A stretch of DNA of 64,000 bases, taken from NCBI RefSeq assembly GCF_963678635.1, contig NC_087063.1:54761074-54825073 (forward strand). Reading direction: 5' to 3'. The translations under genes and the position numbers were made by a program. The notes beneath the pieces were generated by a model. The model did no database searches, was not told the DNA's origin, and saw nothing but the letters and a program-made list of their open reading frames with translations. Source of the stretch: Symsagittifera roscoffensis (lineage: Eukaryota; Xenacoelomorpha; Acoela; Convolutidae). This document shows positions 28,811 through 38,237 of this stretch, in pieces. Every line of letters starts with the position of its first letter. The first letter of the stretch is position 1.

Positions 28811-30213
28811 CGTGGGCTAAAAAAATGATTATTTTGAGACTGAAAAGCGGTGGTATGGGGTTGTTCAATAATTTGTTCATAAGTATTATCATCTTGTGAC
28901 TGGTGTGTCATTATATGTTGGATGGGACTTTGTGATGTGGTGTGTCGAAAATTTGGATTATGTGTGATGGCTAAATTTCGAAAATTTCGTGGGACTAGGG
29001 ATAGTGGATGGTTATTTGGTAGGGGTGGTAATTGTGGTGCCGTTGGCGTTATGTCTACATTGTTATGTTCTTCGTCGTATGTATTTTGTCGTGTTGCTAT
29101 TTTTGTGTTATATTCTTTTATTTGTGCGTCTAAAAGAATTTTGTTTATAGATGTAGAAAAGATTCCAAAAAATCCTGCAAAGAGTATGCGTGCTACGCTT
29201 GCTTGTCTGTTTACTTGTGTGTGTATAGCACATGTGTTGTAGATTCCTTTTAAAAGTGAGAAAAGAAATCCAATAAAGTTAAACATTGCGTATAAAATAG
29301 TCAATTTTTCTAAGATGTAGTAGGGCCATCCTAGAAAATCGAGGATCTCATTTTTGAGTGTAACAAAGCTAAAAATGTTAATTGGTGATATATCTTGGGG
29401 ACGGTATTTTTCACCGTTTAGATATATATAATCTTTAATGTCTTTAAAATATCCGCTATAGTCTTGCGTGTAGATATCGGCAAATCCTGCGGTTTCTGCA
29501 AGTTTGCGTAAATTTTGGTCTATTGATTGTCTTTGTATAGTGTCCATTTGTGTTAATAATTCTTGGAATTGTTGTGTTCTAATGTGATGTTGAATATCTG
29601 ATTTTGAATAGATTCCTATTGATTGTAAGTCTATATTTGGGTTTCGAGCAATAGCGCGAATGCTTTCTGGTGAAAATTTTTTGAGTGATTGCATTAATGT
29701 GGGATATGGAGTGAGAAGATAATATTTATTTTCATCAGGGTTTAGTTGTACTACATTGTGGCTGTTTTCTGATCCACATGGGACTGCGGTATCCCAGAAA
29801 TAGGTTCTTCGTGAAAGTGTATCCACGAAATGAACTTTATTCTTATAAAAGATAGGGATTCTTTTATAACATCGTTTATCTTCAAAAACGTATAGTGGTG
29901 ATACTTTTTTAGTACAAGTATAAAACCATAAGATGTTTCCTTCATAGTCTAAAAAATTTGATCTATTTCCAGATAATAAGTATCCTGCATAGGGTATTTT
30001 TAATACTGCTAGTGCAAGTGATTGTAATATTTGTGTTCGTTCTAATTCGCATAGTTGGTGTAGTGTTTCTAATTCGGAGAGTGACATTTCTTGAAAAATT
30101 CGGCTAATTGTATAATCTAGTTTCATATCTAAATGAATATCATAGTGGATATTACCGAAATATGTAGTATTCATTAGTGATAATTCTTGTAAGCGTGTGC
30201 TTCTGGTTTTCAT
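28807..30213 (-). CDS. B1 Env-like C-terminal part with membrane segments (468 aa)
   Basis: Overlaps the preceding 424-aa ORF by 62 bases in the +1 frame. Residues ~25-240 look like a continuing ectodomain with paired cysteines (C54, C100, C115, C146) and long helices (QLCELERTQILQSLALAV). Hydrophobic segments follow at ~302-322 (EKLTILYAMFNFIGFLFSLL) and ~342-356 (RILFAGFFGIFSTSI), then a Pro/Asn-rich tail that would be cytoplasmic. It has no signal peptide of its own. Together with the previous ORF this makes the overall shape of a retroviral-type envelope glycoprotein, divided between two frames. The break could be a frameshift mutation in this copy, a recoding site, or two real proteins. 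Confidence 0.7.
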   Translation of the reverse strand: MKTRSTRLQELSLMNTTYFGNIHYDIHLDMKLDYTISRIFQEMSLSELETLHQLCELERTQILQSLALAVLKIPYAGYLLSGNRSNFLDYEGNILWFYTCTKKVSPLYVFEDKRCYKRIPIFYKNKVHFVDTLSRRTYFWDTAVPCGSENSHNVVQLNPDENKYYLLTPYPTLMQSLKKFSPESIRAIARNPNIDLQSIGIYSKSDIQHHIRTQQFQELLTQMDTIQRQSIDQNLRKLAETAGFADIYTQDYSGYFKDIKDYIYLNGEKYRPQDISPINIFSFVTLKNEILDFLGWPYYILEKLTILYAMFNFIGFLFSLLKGIYNTCAIHTQVNRQASVARILFAGFFGIFSTSINKILLDAQIKEYNTKIATRQNTYDEEHNNVDITPTAPQLPPLPNNHPLSLVPRNFRNLAITHNPNFRHTTSQSPIQHIMTHQSQDDNTYEQIIEQPHTTAFQSQNNHFFSPR

Positions 30214-31426
30214 GGGGTTTTAGATGTCCACCAGGTTGTCCGTTGCTTTTTTCAAAATTAACTGGTATATAGGATGTTCCTTCGTTTGGAGGATGACCTG
30301 TGGCATATGGGTCAAGTTTTATTTTTCCAGTGGTCATGTCGAATCCTTTTTCGTATTCAACTAATATTTCAGAGTATTGTGTTCTGTGAAGTGGATTCCT
30401 GTATTTACATGCAAGTTCTGTTTCTTGATATATTTGAAAACGTGTCAATTTATTTTCTATATTGTGTATGTTTCTAAAATTAGTACTTTGTTTTCGTGAT
30501 GGATGTACTTGTTCATATGGAACTGATTGTATAAAGTATTTTTCGTGAAATTTTATCATACGAGCGTGTATTCTTGCTACTTGAAATGTTGTACATGTAT
30601 CTTCGGGGAACCAAACAATTGTTGCTTGTGTTCTCGTTGTAGGGTCGCAATAACCTTGATCATTTTTACAAGGTAATCGGATTCCTTGATAGATCATTGT
30701 ATTATCTGATAAATCTCGTGTGAGTTGTATTTTTTCGAGTTGTATTTTCCAATCGAAAAACATTATTTCTTGGTATCCTTTATTTTTTGTGTCTGCTTTG
30801 CAGTTTGATGGGTCATTTATACCAATGTGTGGTATCCAATGTTTATCGTGTAGGTCATAGGTTAATCGTCCGTGTGCGCCGTTATACGGGTATTTTTCGT
30901 CTAGTTTTATATGTCCTTGGTGTCTTTCAAGTTGTGATTGATGTACAGAGTCTGAAAAAACTTGAAAGTTAACTAACTTTCTTTCGGAGTTTTTATTTTG
31001 TGTGATGTTTAGTCTAAGTAATTCATTTTTACAATCGTCGGGATTGAGATGTAAAAGACGTTCTATATTACTCTGATAGAATGATTCATGGTCAAGTCGG
31101 TTTTTGTTTCCGTTTGAGACTTGTGAACAATGTACTTTCTTTTCGGAAAATGTTGCTGTGAATTTATAACCTGTAACTGTTGTTGCTCGGGCTTTTGAAT
31201 AGAGTGTTGCTATTACATTTGTGGTTTCTATAGCTTGTGGTTCTGTTTCACATTGTGATACTTGATTTATTGCATATTTGTGTAGTGTTTTTTGTTCATT
31301 TTCTTCACAATCGTAATGTGTTACTAATAAATCTTGTGGTCCTGTACGAGGGGAAGGGTTTATGTTTTGATTTGAGATTACTAGAAAAAGGAGTTGGAGA
31401 AAAATTAATAATTTTAGAATATACAT
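30152..31426 (-). CDS. B1 Env-like N-terminal part with signal peptide (424 aa)
   Basis: Begins with a strong signal peptide (MYILKLLIFLQLLFLVIS, residues 1-18), then a Cys-containing extracellular-type domain with motifs such as YSKARATTVTGYKF, WIPHIGINDPSNC, IRLPCKNDQGYCDP and IVWFPEDTCTTFQVARIHAR. It lies downstream of pol where errantivirus and retrovirus env genes sit. The ATG lies inside the end of the 377-codon frame (13-base overlap). It ends without a membrane anchor; the anchor is in the next, overlapping frame. The fusion-protein class cannot be told by eye. Confidence 0.75.
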   Translation of the reverse strand: MYILKLLIFLQLLFLVISNQNINPSPRTGPQDLLVTHYDCEENEQKTLHKYAINQVSQCETEPQAIETTNVIATLYSKARATTVTGYKFTATFSEKKVHCSQVSNGNKNRLDHESFYQSNIERLLHLNPDDCKNELLRLNITQNKNSERKLVNFQVFSDSVHQSQLERHQGHIKLDEKYPYNGAHGRLTYDLHDKHWIPHIGINDPSNCKADTKNKGYQEIMFFDWKIQLEKIQLTRDLSDNTMIYQGIRLPCKNDQGYCDPTTRTQATIVWFPEDTCTTFQVARIHARMIKFHEKYFIQSVPYEQVHPSRKQSTNFRNIHNIENKLTRFQIYQETELACKYRNPLHRTQYSEILVEYEKGFDMTTGKIKLDPYATGHPPNEGTSYIPVNFEKSNGQPGGHLKPHENQKHTLTRIITNEYYIFR

Positions 31427-32547
31427 GTGTATGATAATCCTGAGTATGGATTATAAAATGTAATGTAGCCAATTGTGTTTTTGGTATATCTGTCGTATTT
31501 GTATATTACTTCAGTAGTTATAAACGGTGGTGGTAGTGATTGAGCTGTTATGTTAGGTGGGTTTAATGGGTAGGGATGTTGGGTAATATTGTTTAACTTA
31601 ACTGTGATTTCAAACTTTAATTGTAAACTGTTTTGTTGGAGTATTTGAATATTGTGATCACGGATATCGTTGTGAATATCTTGGCGATATTGTAATCTAT
31701 TAAGTGCCCAGTTATGAAGGCGGTTACTTTCTTGATGTTGTCCAAATAATGGTGGAGGTGCTGTAAATGTATTCCAATCTAATCTTAAAGGAATATTTAT
31801 TGATGATTGTTCTCGATATCTGGCGTCGAGATTATTTGGAAAATTTAAGTTAAAAGGTGGTGGTGAAATCTGGCTTATTGATGGTGTTGATGGTAGTGAT
31901 AATGTTTCTGGTAGTGATGAGGATGTTGTTGTATCCGTAGAAATATCTATGGGGTCATTGACTAAATTTGGTTCACCTTGTGTAAATGAATGTGTAGTCC
32001 AATATGGAAATCGTGATGTTTGGTTTGTGGGGTTGAAAGGATTTTCACGTATTTGCTCAGATGTTGGTGTTGAACCTAAGTAATCTGATGGTAGGCTTGA
32101 GGTGCTACGTTGTGAAAGAAGCGTAGGGGTTTCTGGTAATATACCAATGGGGTTTTCTGGAGTGTTTTGTGATGGGGATTGAGGTATATCAAAATGAACT
32201 CGGGGAGTTTGAAAATTTCTGTTTCGTCGAGGATGTATAATTTGTCTATTTATTTCGACTGTATTTTGGTTTTGACTAGGATTTCTTATTCTACTTAGTT
32301 CTTGTGGTAGTGTTGGGTATAGGTTATATGTTGGTTCGCTTAAAGGTGCTTGTCGTTGAACTGGTTCTAGTGGTTCTGATAAACGAGCATGTCGTTCTTC
32401 AAAAGTGTATGGATTGTCTTGAAAAGAAATTCGTGTAGATGTTTGAGGATTTTGAGTAATTGAAGACGGTGTTGGGTTATCTTGGGATGATGTCGGTGAA
32501 GACTGACTTTGTGACTGTTGGGTAGCAATTTTTGATAGTTTTTTGAA
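31414..32547 (-). CDS. B1 Met-less 377-codon open frame (P/S/T/Q/N-rich, then a compact domain)
   Basis: The minus-strand frame is open from just after tandem stops (TAATAA, 32548-32553) to a TAA at 31414-31416 with no ATG anywhere. Residues ~1-250 are rich in Pro, Ser, Thr, Gln and Asn (for example PTSSQDNPTPSS, TTTSSSLPETLSLPSTPS). The last ~125 residues look folded (RLDWNTFTAPPPLFG, NWALNRLQYRQDIHNDIRDH, NTIGYITFYNPYS). A random AT-rich frame of this length without stops is very unlikely, so I infer a coding exon reached by splicing, recoding or non-AUG initiation. Its layout (disordered N-terminus, folded C-terminus) resembles that of the 601-aa ORF. Function unknown. Confidence 0.7.
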   Translation of the reverse strand, partial: FKKLSKIATQQSQSQSSPTSSQDNPTPSSITQNPQTSTRISFQDNPYTFEERHARLSEPLEPVQRQAPLSEPTYNLYPTLPQELSRIRNPSQNQNTVEINRQIIHPRRNRNFQTPRVHFDIPQSPSQNTPENPIGILPETPTLLSQRSTSSLPSDYLGSTPTSEQIRENPFNPTNQTSRFPYWTTHSFTQGEPNLVNDPIDISTDTTTSSSLPETLSLPSTPSISQISPPPFNLNFPNNLDARYREQSSINIPLRLDWNTFTAPPPLFGQHQESNRLHNWALNRLQYRQDIHNDIRDHNIQILQQNSLQLKFEITVKLNNITQHPYPLNPPNITAQSLPPPFITTEVIYKYDRYTKNTIGYITFYNPYSGLSYTCIF

Positions 32548-32555
32548 TTATTACT

Positions 32556-32744
32556 TTAGTGAGAAAATTTGTGTTTATTATAATATTCTTCCAAAAAAAG
32601 AATTAGAAGGATTGTTGCTAGGGCAAATGTGAAGATTGCTTTCTTTATACATTTACATATTGTCAAAATGAGGTATGATAAGAATGCTATGAAAATTACA
32701 AACAATAAAAAAATATCAGTTCTACTGAAAATTGTTCGTATCAT
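32556..32744 (-). CDS. B1 62-aa single-pass membrane peptide
   Basis: Small ORF with a hydrophobic segment at residues ~11-29 (DIFLLFVIFIAFLSYLILTI), a Cys-x-Cys-free basic break (CKCIKK) and a second hydrophobic run (AIFTFALATILLILFL), ending in a charged tail. It lies between pol and the Met-less frame, 8 bases from the latter's upstream stops. It could be a small viroporin-like or leader peptide, or a chance ORF; it is short and there is no B2 counterpart in the window to test conservation. Confidence 0.4.
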   Translation of the reverse strand: MIRTIFSRTDIFLLFVIFIAFLSYLILTICKCIKKAIFTFALATILLILFLEEYYNKHKFSH

Positions 32745-33569
32745 TTAGACAAGTTATATGAATCGTACCTGTGGATATAATCAAGGGTTTTGGAAAGTTG
32801 GAGAAATAGTTCGAATATAGTGTAGAAAATTTAAAAAATGTTACAAAAAATGATTAGGATTATTAGAAAAGATTCAAGTATATCAAAAAGAAATATTATA
32901 AAGGTTGCAAGTATTGTAAAAAAATGTTTAAGATTTATGAGTATTTGAGTAACTGATTGAGAGAAGAGCATTTAAGAAATGATCTCTTGGTCGAATATTT
33001 TTTGCTGTTTGAAGCGATTTTCAAGTGTGGTCGGATTATTTATTAGTTTTTTGACAAGTGGGTTGAGTTTTGTAAAAAATTGTTGGGGGCAATTTTCATT
33101 GTGATCGGGAGGTCGTCTTTTTCTTTATTTTTGTTTGTCAAATGATCCGGGGTATGGTGAGATTTTTATACTTTAGGCTAATTAAAATGTTCATTTTGTT
33201 ACTTTAGGCTAAGTTAACAAATTTGTTTTGGGGGTATTCGTGGTCTGAGTTGGGGAAATACTGTTGATCTTTGGGTTATTAGATAAGGGAGGGGTACGGT
33301 ATTATGGTGATATTTATTTTAGTTGTCAAGTTGGAGTGGTTTGCTTATTTTTGACCTGGAGGTCGTAAAGTTATAGTTATAGATGTGCCTGGAGTTCTAT
33401 ATGATTCGTCTAATTGGTCTTAGTTTGAGTTAGAGAAAGTGACGGATTGGATGAAACCTATTGGTCTATTTTGAACTAGAATCATTGCGTACTTGTCAGC
33501 ATGTTATTTTGAAAAATGTAAATGAAAAATGTTTCGGAGGTTTCAAGATTGTGAAGTATAATGTTAAAA
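32745..33569 (-). other. B1 spacer between pol and downstream ORFs
   Basis: 825 bases with no supported frame. A short direct repeat tactttaggctaa occurs near 33168 and 33201. This is where an acceptor for a subgenomic (spliced) RNA might be expected, but no site stands out. Confidence 0.4.
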
Positions 33570-36500
33570 TTACTTTTGAAATTCCACTTTCTTTAAAATT
33601 TTAGATTGGGGGATGAATATTTTATAGTTTTTACGTGGTTGATTTCGGAGTCTTGTTGTTTTTCTATTTTCTGATTTGTCGATTTGTTCTTGGGGTATTA
33701 TTTGTTCGGTCATTTTTCTATTTTTTCTTTGTTTTGGGGATTCTTTATGGTTTTGTGTATTGTTTTTGGTGGCGGTTGGTTTTGTGTTTTGATTTTCGGT
33801 GGGGTTATCATTTTGTTCTGTGTTTTTCAGATGTGGTTCATTTTGAATGATTTTTAATCCTGTGAAAGAATATAATTGAGTTAATTCGCGGAGTGCGTAT
33901 TCTTTTGGGTAATAAGGTAATAGGTTGTTTCGATGTTGAACGATTTCTTTTTTGTTTGAGTCGGTAATTTTATATGTGACATCAGTGGGTCTTGCAATTA
34001 TTTGGTATGGTCCTTTTCGAAGGGGTTGTAATTTTTTAGAAATTCCTTTTTGAGTATTAAAATTAGGTATTAAAACAAATGTTCCAATTTTTAATTCGGA
34101 GGCTGGTGTAAAACGTGAATTGATTTGTTCATTAATGTTTTGTCTTTGTAATAACTTTTTTGTTATTTTTTGATAAATTTCATTGTGTTTTTTATTTCTA
34201 TTTAGAATCCATTCGGTGTGTGTACCGGAGGCTAGTTTAAGAATTTGTGGGTGATGAAAATGATCTTCATCGTGTGTATGTAAAGGTAGGTTATAACAAA
34301 TTGAGTCTTTATTTGGTTGACAATAACCTTGTGCGTTTTTATGAGAATTTGCTGTAAACATTATTGGTTTGCGTGGCTTTTGGTTAAAAACCATTTCGTA
34401 TGGTGACATTCCTAAAGTTGTCGTAATTTGTGAATTATATGCTAAGGGAAATAATTTTACATCTGCTGACCATTCGGTATATTTTGTATCATCTCCGTTG
34501 ATGATACATCTAAGATATTCTTGTAATGAACGGTTCATACCTTCGACTAAGCCGTTTGTCCAAGGTGCATGAGATGTACGTGGTTTGTGTTTTATGTTGT
34601 ATAAATGACATAGTGTGATAATTTCATTATTTATGAATTCTGTACCGTTGTCTGTGACTAAAATTTCTGGTAGTCCGAATTTTGCTATCCAGTGTTCATA
34701 AAGTGTTGTGTAAGCGTAATAAGCGTTACAATGTGGTACTGGGTTAAGTGCTACATAATGTGTAAATGCGTCAACAATTACCATAATGTAGGAGTTTCCT
34801 TCGGATGAGGGTGAAATTGGTCCTTTAGTATCAAATGAGATACGATGGTTAAAGTACAAGCTTTGTCTTTTAAAATCTTGTTTTTGTGCTATTTGTTTTT
34901 GGTTTGGGTAAGGTTTATTTAGTTGACATACTATACAACCATTGCATAGTACTTTTATCCAAATTGGTGCATTTGGGAAGTAAAAATTTTGTATAAAGTT
35001 TGAATATGTTTTTTCTGATCCAGAGTGTCCTTTAATATTTTGTGTATGTGAAATATTAAAAGCTATGAGAATCATACTTAAAGGGAGACAGGGAACTGTA
35101 GATTCATTCAGGTTATACTCTAAAAGGTCTGTATTTTCGTTAATTGTTGTGTTGTTAAATTTGCGAAAGTATCGGAGGAGTGTTTTGTTTCCTAGAATGG
35201 TTGAATCTGCCTTGACAGGTTTAGTTTTATATTTGTGCCATGATTTTAGTTGTCTAATTATCGGGTCAAGATTTTGATATTGTTTCAGTGTTGTTGAAAT
35301 TGTAATTGTTTCTGTTGGAGGGAGAAAAATGTTTTCAATTTCGAATTTAGATAAGGGTATTGTATCAAGTGGGTCGTGGAGGTCAAAAACTTGATTTATT
35401 GAGTATTTTGAATCATTTGTTTGTGGTCCTGATAAATTTATTTTATCAGTTAAATTTTCTTTTTCAATTAGTGGAAAATGGTCTTTCTTAGGTGGGTGTT
35501 GTTTTGTTCGTTTTTGTTGGGTGTTATTTTTTATCCATTGAGAATATGGGATTGGTTTAAAAGTTGATGTTCCAAGTAGATCAACTTCATAGTGATTATT
35601 TTGACAATCTAAATAAAGTGGGAAATGTTGTAAATTATTTATTCGTGATTGTTCAACGTCAGTTTTTACTGCATATTTGCATTCCAATCGGGGTGATGTT
35701 TCATTTTCTGCAAGGTAGAATTTTATATTTTTGGGTATTTCAACTGTGGTTTTACGTGTAAGTAATTCAGGTGGTGTATTTCGACTTAAGGTGTCTGGTA
35801 ATGCAAGATTTTTTCCTGCAGTCCAAACTATATGTAAGTTTGGGAATTTCATTAAAATTAGTTGAAATCTATAAACTCGGTGGTTTGGATTAGACTTTTG
35901 TGTAAAAAGAAAGATGATTGGTTTATGGTCTGTGAATAGAACTGTGGGATGTTTTGATCCAAGTATCAGAAATTCATATTCTGTCAGTGTATATATTATG
36001 GCTGTACATTCTCTCATTAGAGTTGAGAGTCGTAGCTCTGCTTGAGTGAATAATCGAGAATTTGCTGATATGAGGTTCATTTTATTTGTACCATTATGTG
36101 ATTGTAATAGTGCTGCACCGATGCCAAAGTTCGAAGCATCGCACATTGCATAAAATGGTTGATTTGAATCTGGAATTGTGTTTGAAATTTGTTCAGTTAA
36201 AAGTTTCTTTATTTCTTCAAATCGTGTTTGATGTTCTGTGTTCCATTCAAAATTATTTTGTTGTCTAAGGATGTTATAAAATGGTCGTAGATATAATTGC
36301 ATTTTATAAACATATTTACTTAAAAAGTTTAACATTCCAAGAAATTCTTGGATTTTCTTTTTATTTGTTGGTGGTTGAAGTTTTTGAATAGCGTCAATGC
36401 GTGATTTCAATGGAGTGATTGTTTTTCTTTCTATATTATGTCCTAAGAATTTAACTCTTGTCAAAAAGAAGTGTGATTTATCGGGGGCGGCCTTCAGATT

Positions 36501-38237
36501 TTCGTTCTGAAGTATTTGGTGATATTTTTCTAAAACATTGAACATCTCGTTTTTTGTTTGTGATTGCATAAAAACATCGTCTAAATAGGTGATTGCGTTT
36601 TTCTTGAGTATTAGTGGTCTAAAAATTTTGCTCATAAAAGCTGAAAATGCTGCTGGTCCTATGGATATTCCATAGAATAAGCGGTTGAATTCATATTGTT
36701 GGTTTCCGATAACAAATTGTGTTAAACGTCGTGATTGTTCATCTAGTGGCATTTGATTGTATGCACTATTCATATCGGCGGTTGTAAAGTATTTGCCGTT
36801 TTTTTTTGTTAAAATAACTTGTATTGGTTCAATGGGCCAATTACATTTTGATTCATCTATAAGTGAATTGAAGTATCTAGCATCGAGAACGATTTTTAAT
36901 GATTCTCCTTTAGCTAGAATGATAACGGGGTTGATAAATGTGTTCCCTTTTGGTTGTTCTTCTTTATTAACTGGTGATATAATGTTGTATTGTTCTAAAA
37001 TATCGAGTAATCTGTTTACTTTATCATGTAAGTGAATTGGTACTTTACTTGCTCTCTGTTTTTTGAAAACTGCGTCTGGTTTTAACGGGAGATGTAGTGA
37101 TGAACTGATTTTTCCAACATCGAATTTTGATGTTGCATAGACTGATGAATATTTAATTAGCTGTTTGGCTAACTTTTCGAATTCGTCTTGTGTTATTTGT
37201 GAATGTTGGAAATTAAACATTGTTAAAAATTTCTGTTGGTCCTCTGTGTAGTTACTTATGTTGAATGTAGGTTTGAAATATGGAGTTTTTGTGAAATAAT
37301 CCGTATTTCTGTTTTCGTTACTTATTATATTATTTATAGATAATTCTTCATTAAGAATTGTAGATTGGCAAATATCTAGTAATTGGAGTATATTATTTAC
37401 GCGATAGGCTTTTTCGTGTATTGGTGATATTGTAGCGTTGGTTTCACAATATCCTAAAAGTCCTAAAGGTAATGTTACTTGGTAAGGTGTGTTGTTATAG
37501 ACATGTAAGGAAATGATATCTGAATTCGAGTTTTTCAAGTATTTTATGGATGAGATTGTGATTTTGAAAAATTTGTGAATTGGTTTGAATTCAAAATCTG
37601 ACATATAAAATTTTTGTTTGTTTTGTTTGTGAACTTGTTTGATTGAAAAATTATAGATGTTTCCTGATAGTGGTTTCAAGTGTTTTCTTTGTTGGTTAAA
37701 TATCGGGTAGAATTTTGAAAAGAATGGTGGTTGTTTATTTAATCTTTGAAAAAATGTTAAGGATGTTTCTTTTGTTTTTGTATATTTATCTTTGATTAAT
37801 ATTTTACTATTTAGTATGTTAATTGTTGGTATATACTTCGAAATAAATGGTATTCCAATGATATTATATTTAATATCAGTGATATGGAATATTTGTTTAA
37901 ATGGCTTATTTAAAATTTTGCTTTGCTCCATTGTTCTGGTGGGGAGGAGAAATAATTGGATTTTTCCGTAGTTTATCAATGTTGATCCTTGTGCTGTTGC
38001 TAACTTACTGGAGGTTTCAAGAGGTGTTAGTTTTGGGTGTAAAGTTTTTATTTCATTCCATGTGGGGATGTTTATTATGTTTGATTCTGCTCCTGAATCA
38101 ATTAAAAAATCTATTTCAAGGTCTGGTGGTTGAAATTCTTTATTTCTTGGGCTTTCTAAGAGAAATGGTATTGTCCAAATTTTTTCTTTGGGTTGTTTTT
38201 TTGTATATTTTGATAAATGTGGTTTGTATTCAAGCAT
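33570..38237 (-). CDS. B1 Pol polyprotein: protease, RT, RNase H, integrase
   Basis: 1555 codons counted from the first ATG, but normally entered by -1 frameshifting from gag at 38195-38201. Protease: IDFLIDSGAES with DSG at 47-49. RT: TTADMNSAYNQMPL (~495-508), FYGISIGPAAFSAFM, YLDD at 551-554. RNase H: D700, E743, D770 and D815 (CDASNFGIGAALL, FTDHKP, LALPDTLSRN). Integrase: an HX6H (HTQNIKGH) and CIVC zinc finger, then FDTKGP, VTDNGTEF and GLVEGMNR with 35 residues between the second Asp and the Glu (DD35E), then KGPYQIIARP, a GPY/F module. The C-terminus (~1440-1555) is Lys/Asn-rich and basic. No stop or frameshift interrupts it, so this copy can plausibly make an active enzyme set. Confidence 0.95.
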   Translation of the reverse strand: MLEYKPHLSKYTKKQPKEKIWTIPFLLESPRNKEFQPPDLEIDFLIDSGAESNIINIPTWNEIKTLHPKLTPLETSSKLATAQGSTLINYGKIQLFLLPTRTMEQSKILNKPFKQIFHITDIKYNIIGIPFISKYIPTINILNSKILIKDKYTKTKETSLTFFQRLNKQPPFFSKFYPIFNQQRKHLKPLSGNIYNFSIKQVHKQNKQKFYMSDFEFKPIHKFFKITISSIKYLKNSNSDIISLHVYNNTPYQVTLPLGLLGYCETNATISPIHEKAYRVNNILQLLDICQSTILNEELSINNIISNENRNTDYFTKTPYFKPTFNISNYTEDQQKFLTMFNFQHSQITQDEFEKLAKQLIKYSSVYATSKFDVGKISSSLHLPLKPDAVFKKQRASKVPIHLHDKVNRLLDILEQYNIISPVNKEEQPKGNTFINPVIILAKGESLKIVLDARYFNSLIDESKCNWPIEPIQVILTKKNGKYFTTADMNSAYNQMPLDEQSRRLTQFVIGNQQYEFNRLFYGISIGPAAFSAFMSKIFRPLILKKNAITYLDDVFMQSQTKNEMFNVLEKYHQILQNENLKAAPDKSHFFLTRVKFLGHNIERKTITPLKSRIDAIQKLQPPTNKKKIQEFLGMLNFLSKYVYKMQLYLRPFYNILRQQNNFEWNTEHQTRFEEIKKLLTEQISNTIPDSNQPFYAMCDASNFGIGAALLQSHNGTNKMNLISANSRLFTQAELRLSTLMRECTAIIYTLTEYEFLILGSKHPTVLFTDHKPIIFLFTQKSNPNHRVYRFQLILMKFPNLHIVWTAGKNLALPDTLSRNTPPELLTRKTTVEIPKNIKFYLAENETSPRLECKYAVKTDVEQSRINNLQHFPLYLDCQNNHYEVDLLGTSTFKPIPYSQWIKNNTQQKRTKQHPPKKDHFPLIEKENLTDKINLSGPQTNDSKYSINQVFDLHDPLDTIPLSKFEIENIFLPPTETITISTTLKQYQNLDPIIRQLKSWHKYKTKPVKADSTILGNKTLLRYFRKFNNTTINENTDLLEYNLNESTVPCLPLSMILIAFNISHTQNIKGHSGSEKTYSNFIQNFYFPNAPIWIKVLCNGCIVCQLNKPYPNQKQIAQKQDFKRQSLYFNHRISFDTKGPISPSSEGNSYIMVIVDAFTHYVALNPVPHCNAYYAYTTLYEHWIAKFGLPEILVTDNGTEFINNEIITLCHLYNIKHKPRTSHAPWTNGLVEGMNRSLQEYLRCIINGDDTKYTEWSADVKLFPLAYNSQITTTLGMSPYEMVFNQKPRKPIMFTANSHKNAQGYCQPNKDSICYNLPLHTHDEDHFHHPQILKLASGTHTEWILNRNKKHNEIYQKITKKLLQRQNINEQINSRFTPASELKIGTFVLIPNFNTQKGISKKLQPLRKGPYQIIARPTDVTYKITDSNKKEIVQHRNNLLPYYPKEYALRELTQLYSFTGLKIIQNEPHLKNTEQNDNPTENQNTKPTATKNNTQNHKESPKQRKNRKMTEQIIPQEQIDKSENRKTTRLRNQPRKNYKIFIPQSKILKKVEFQK

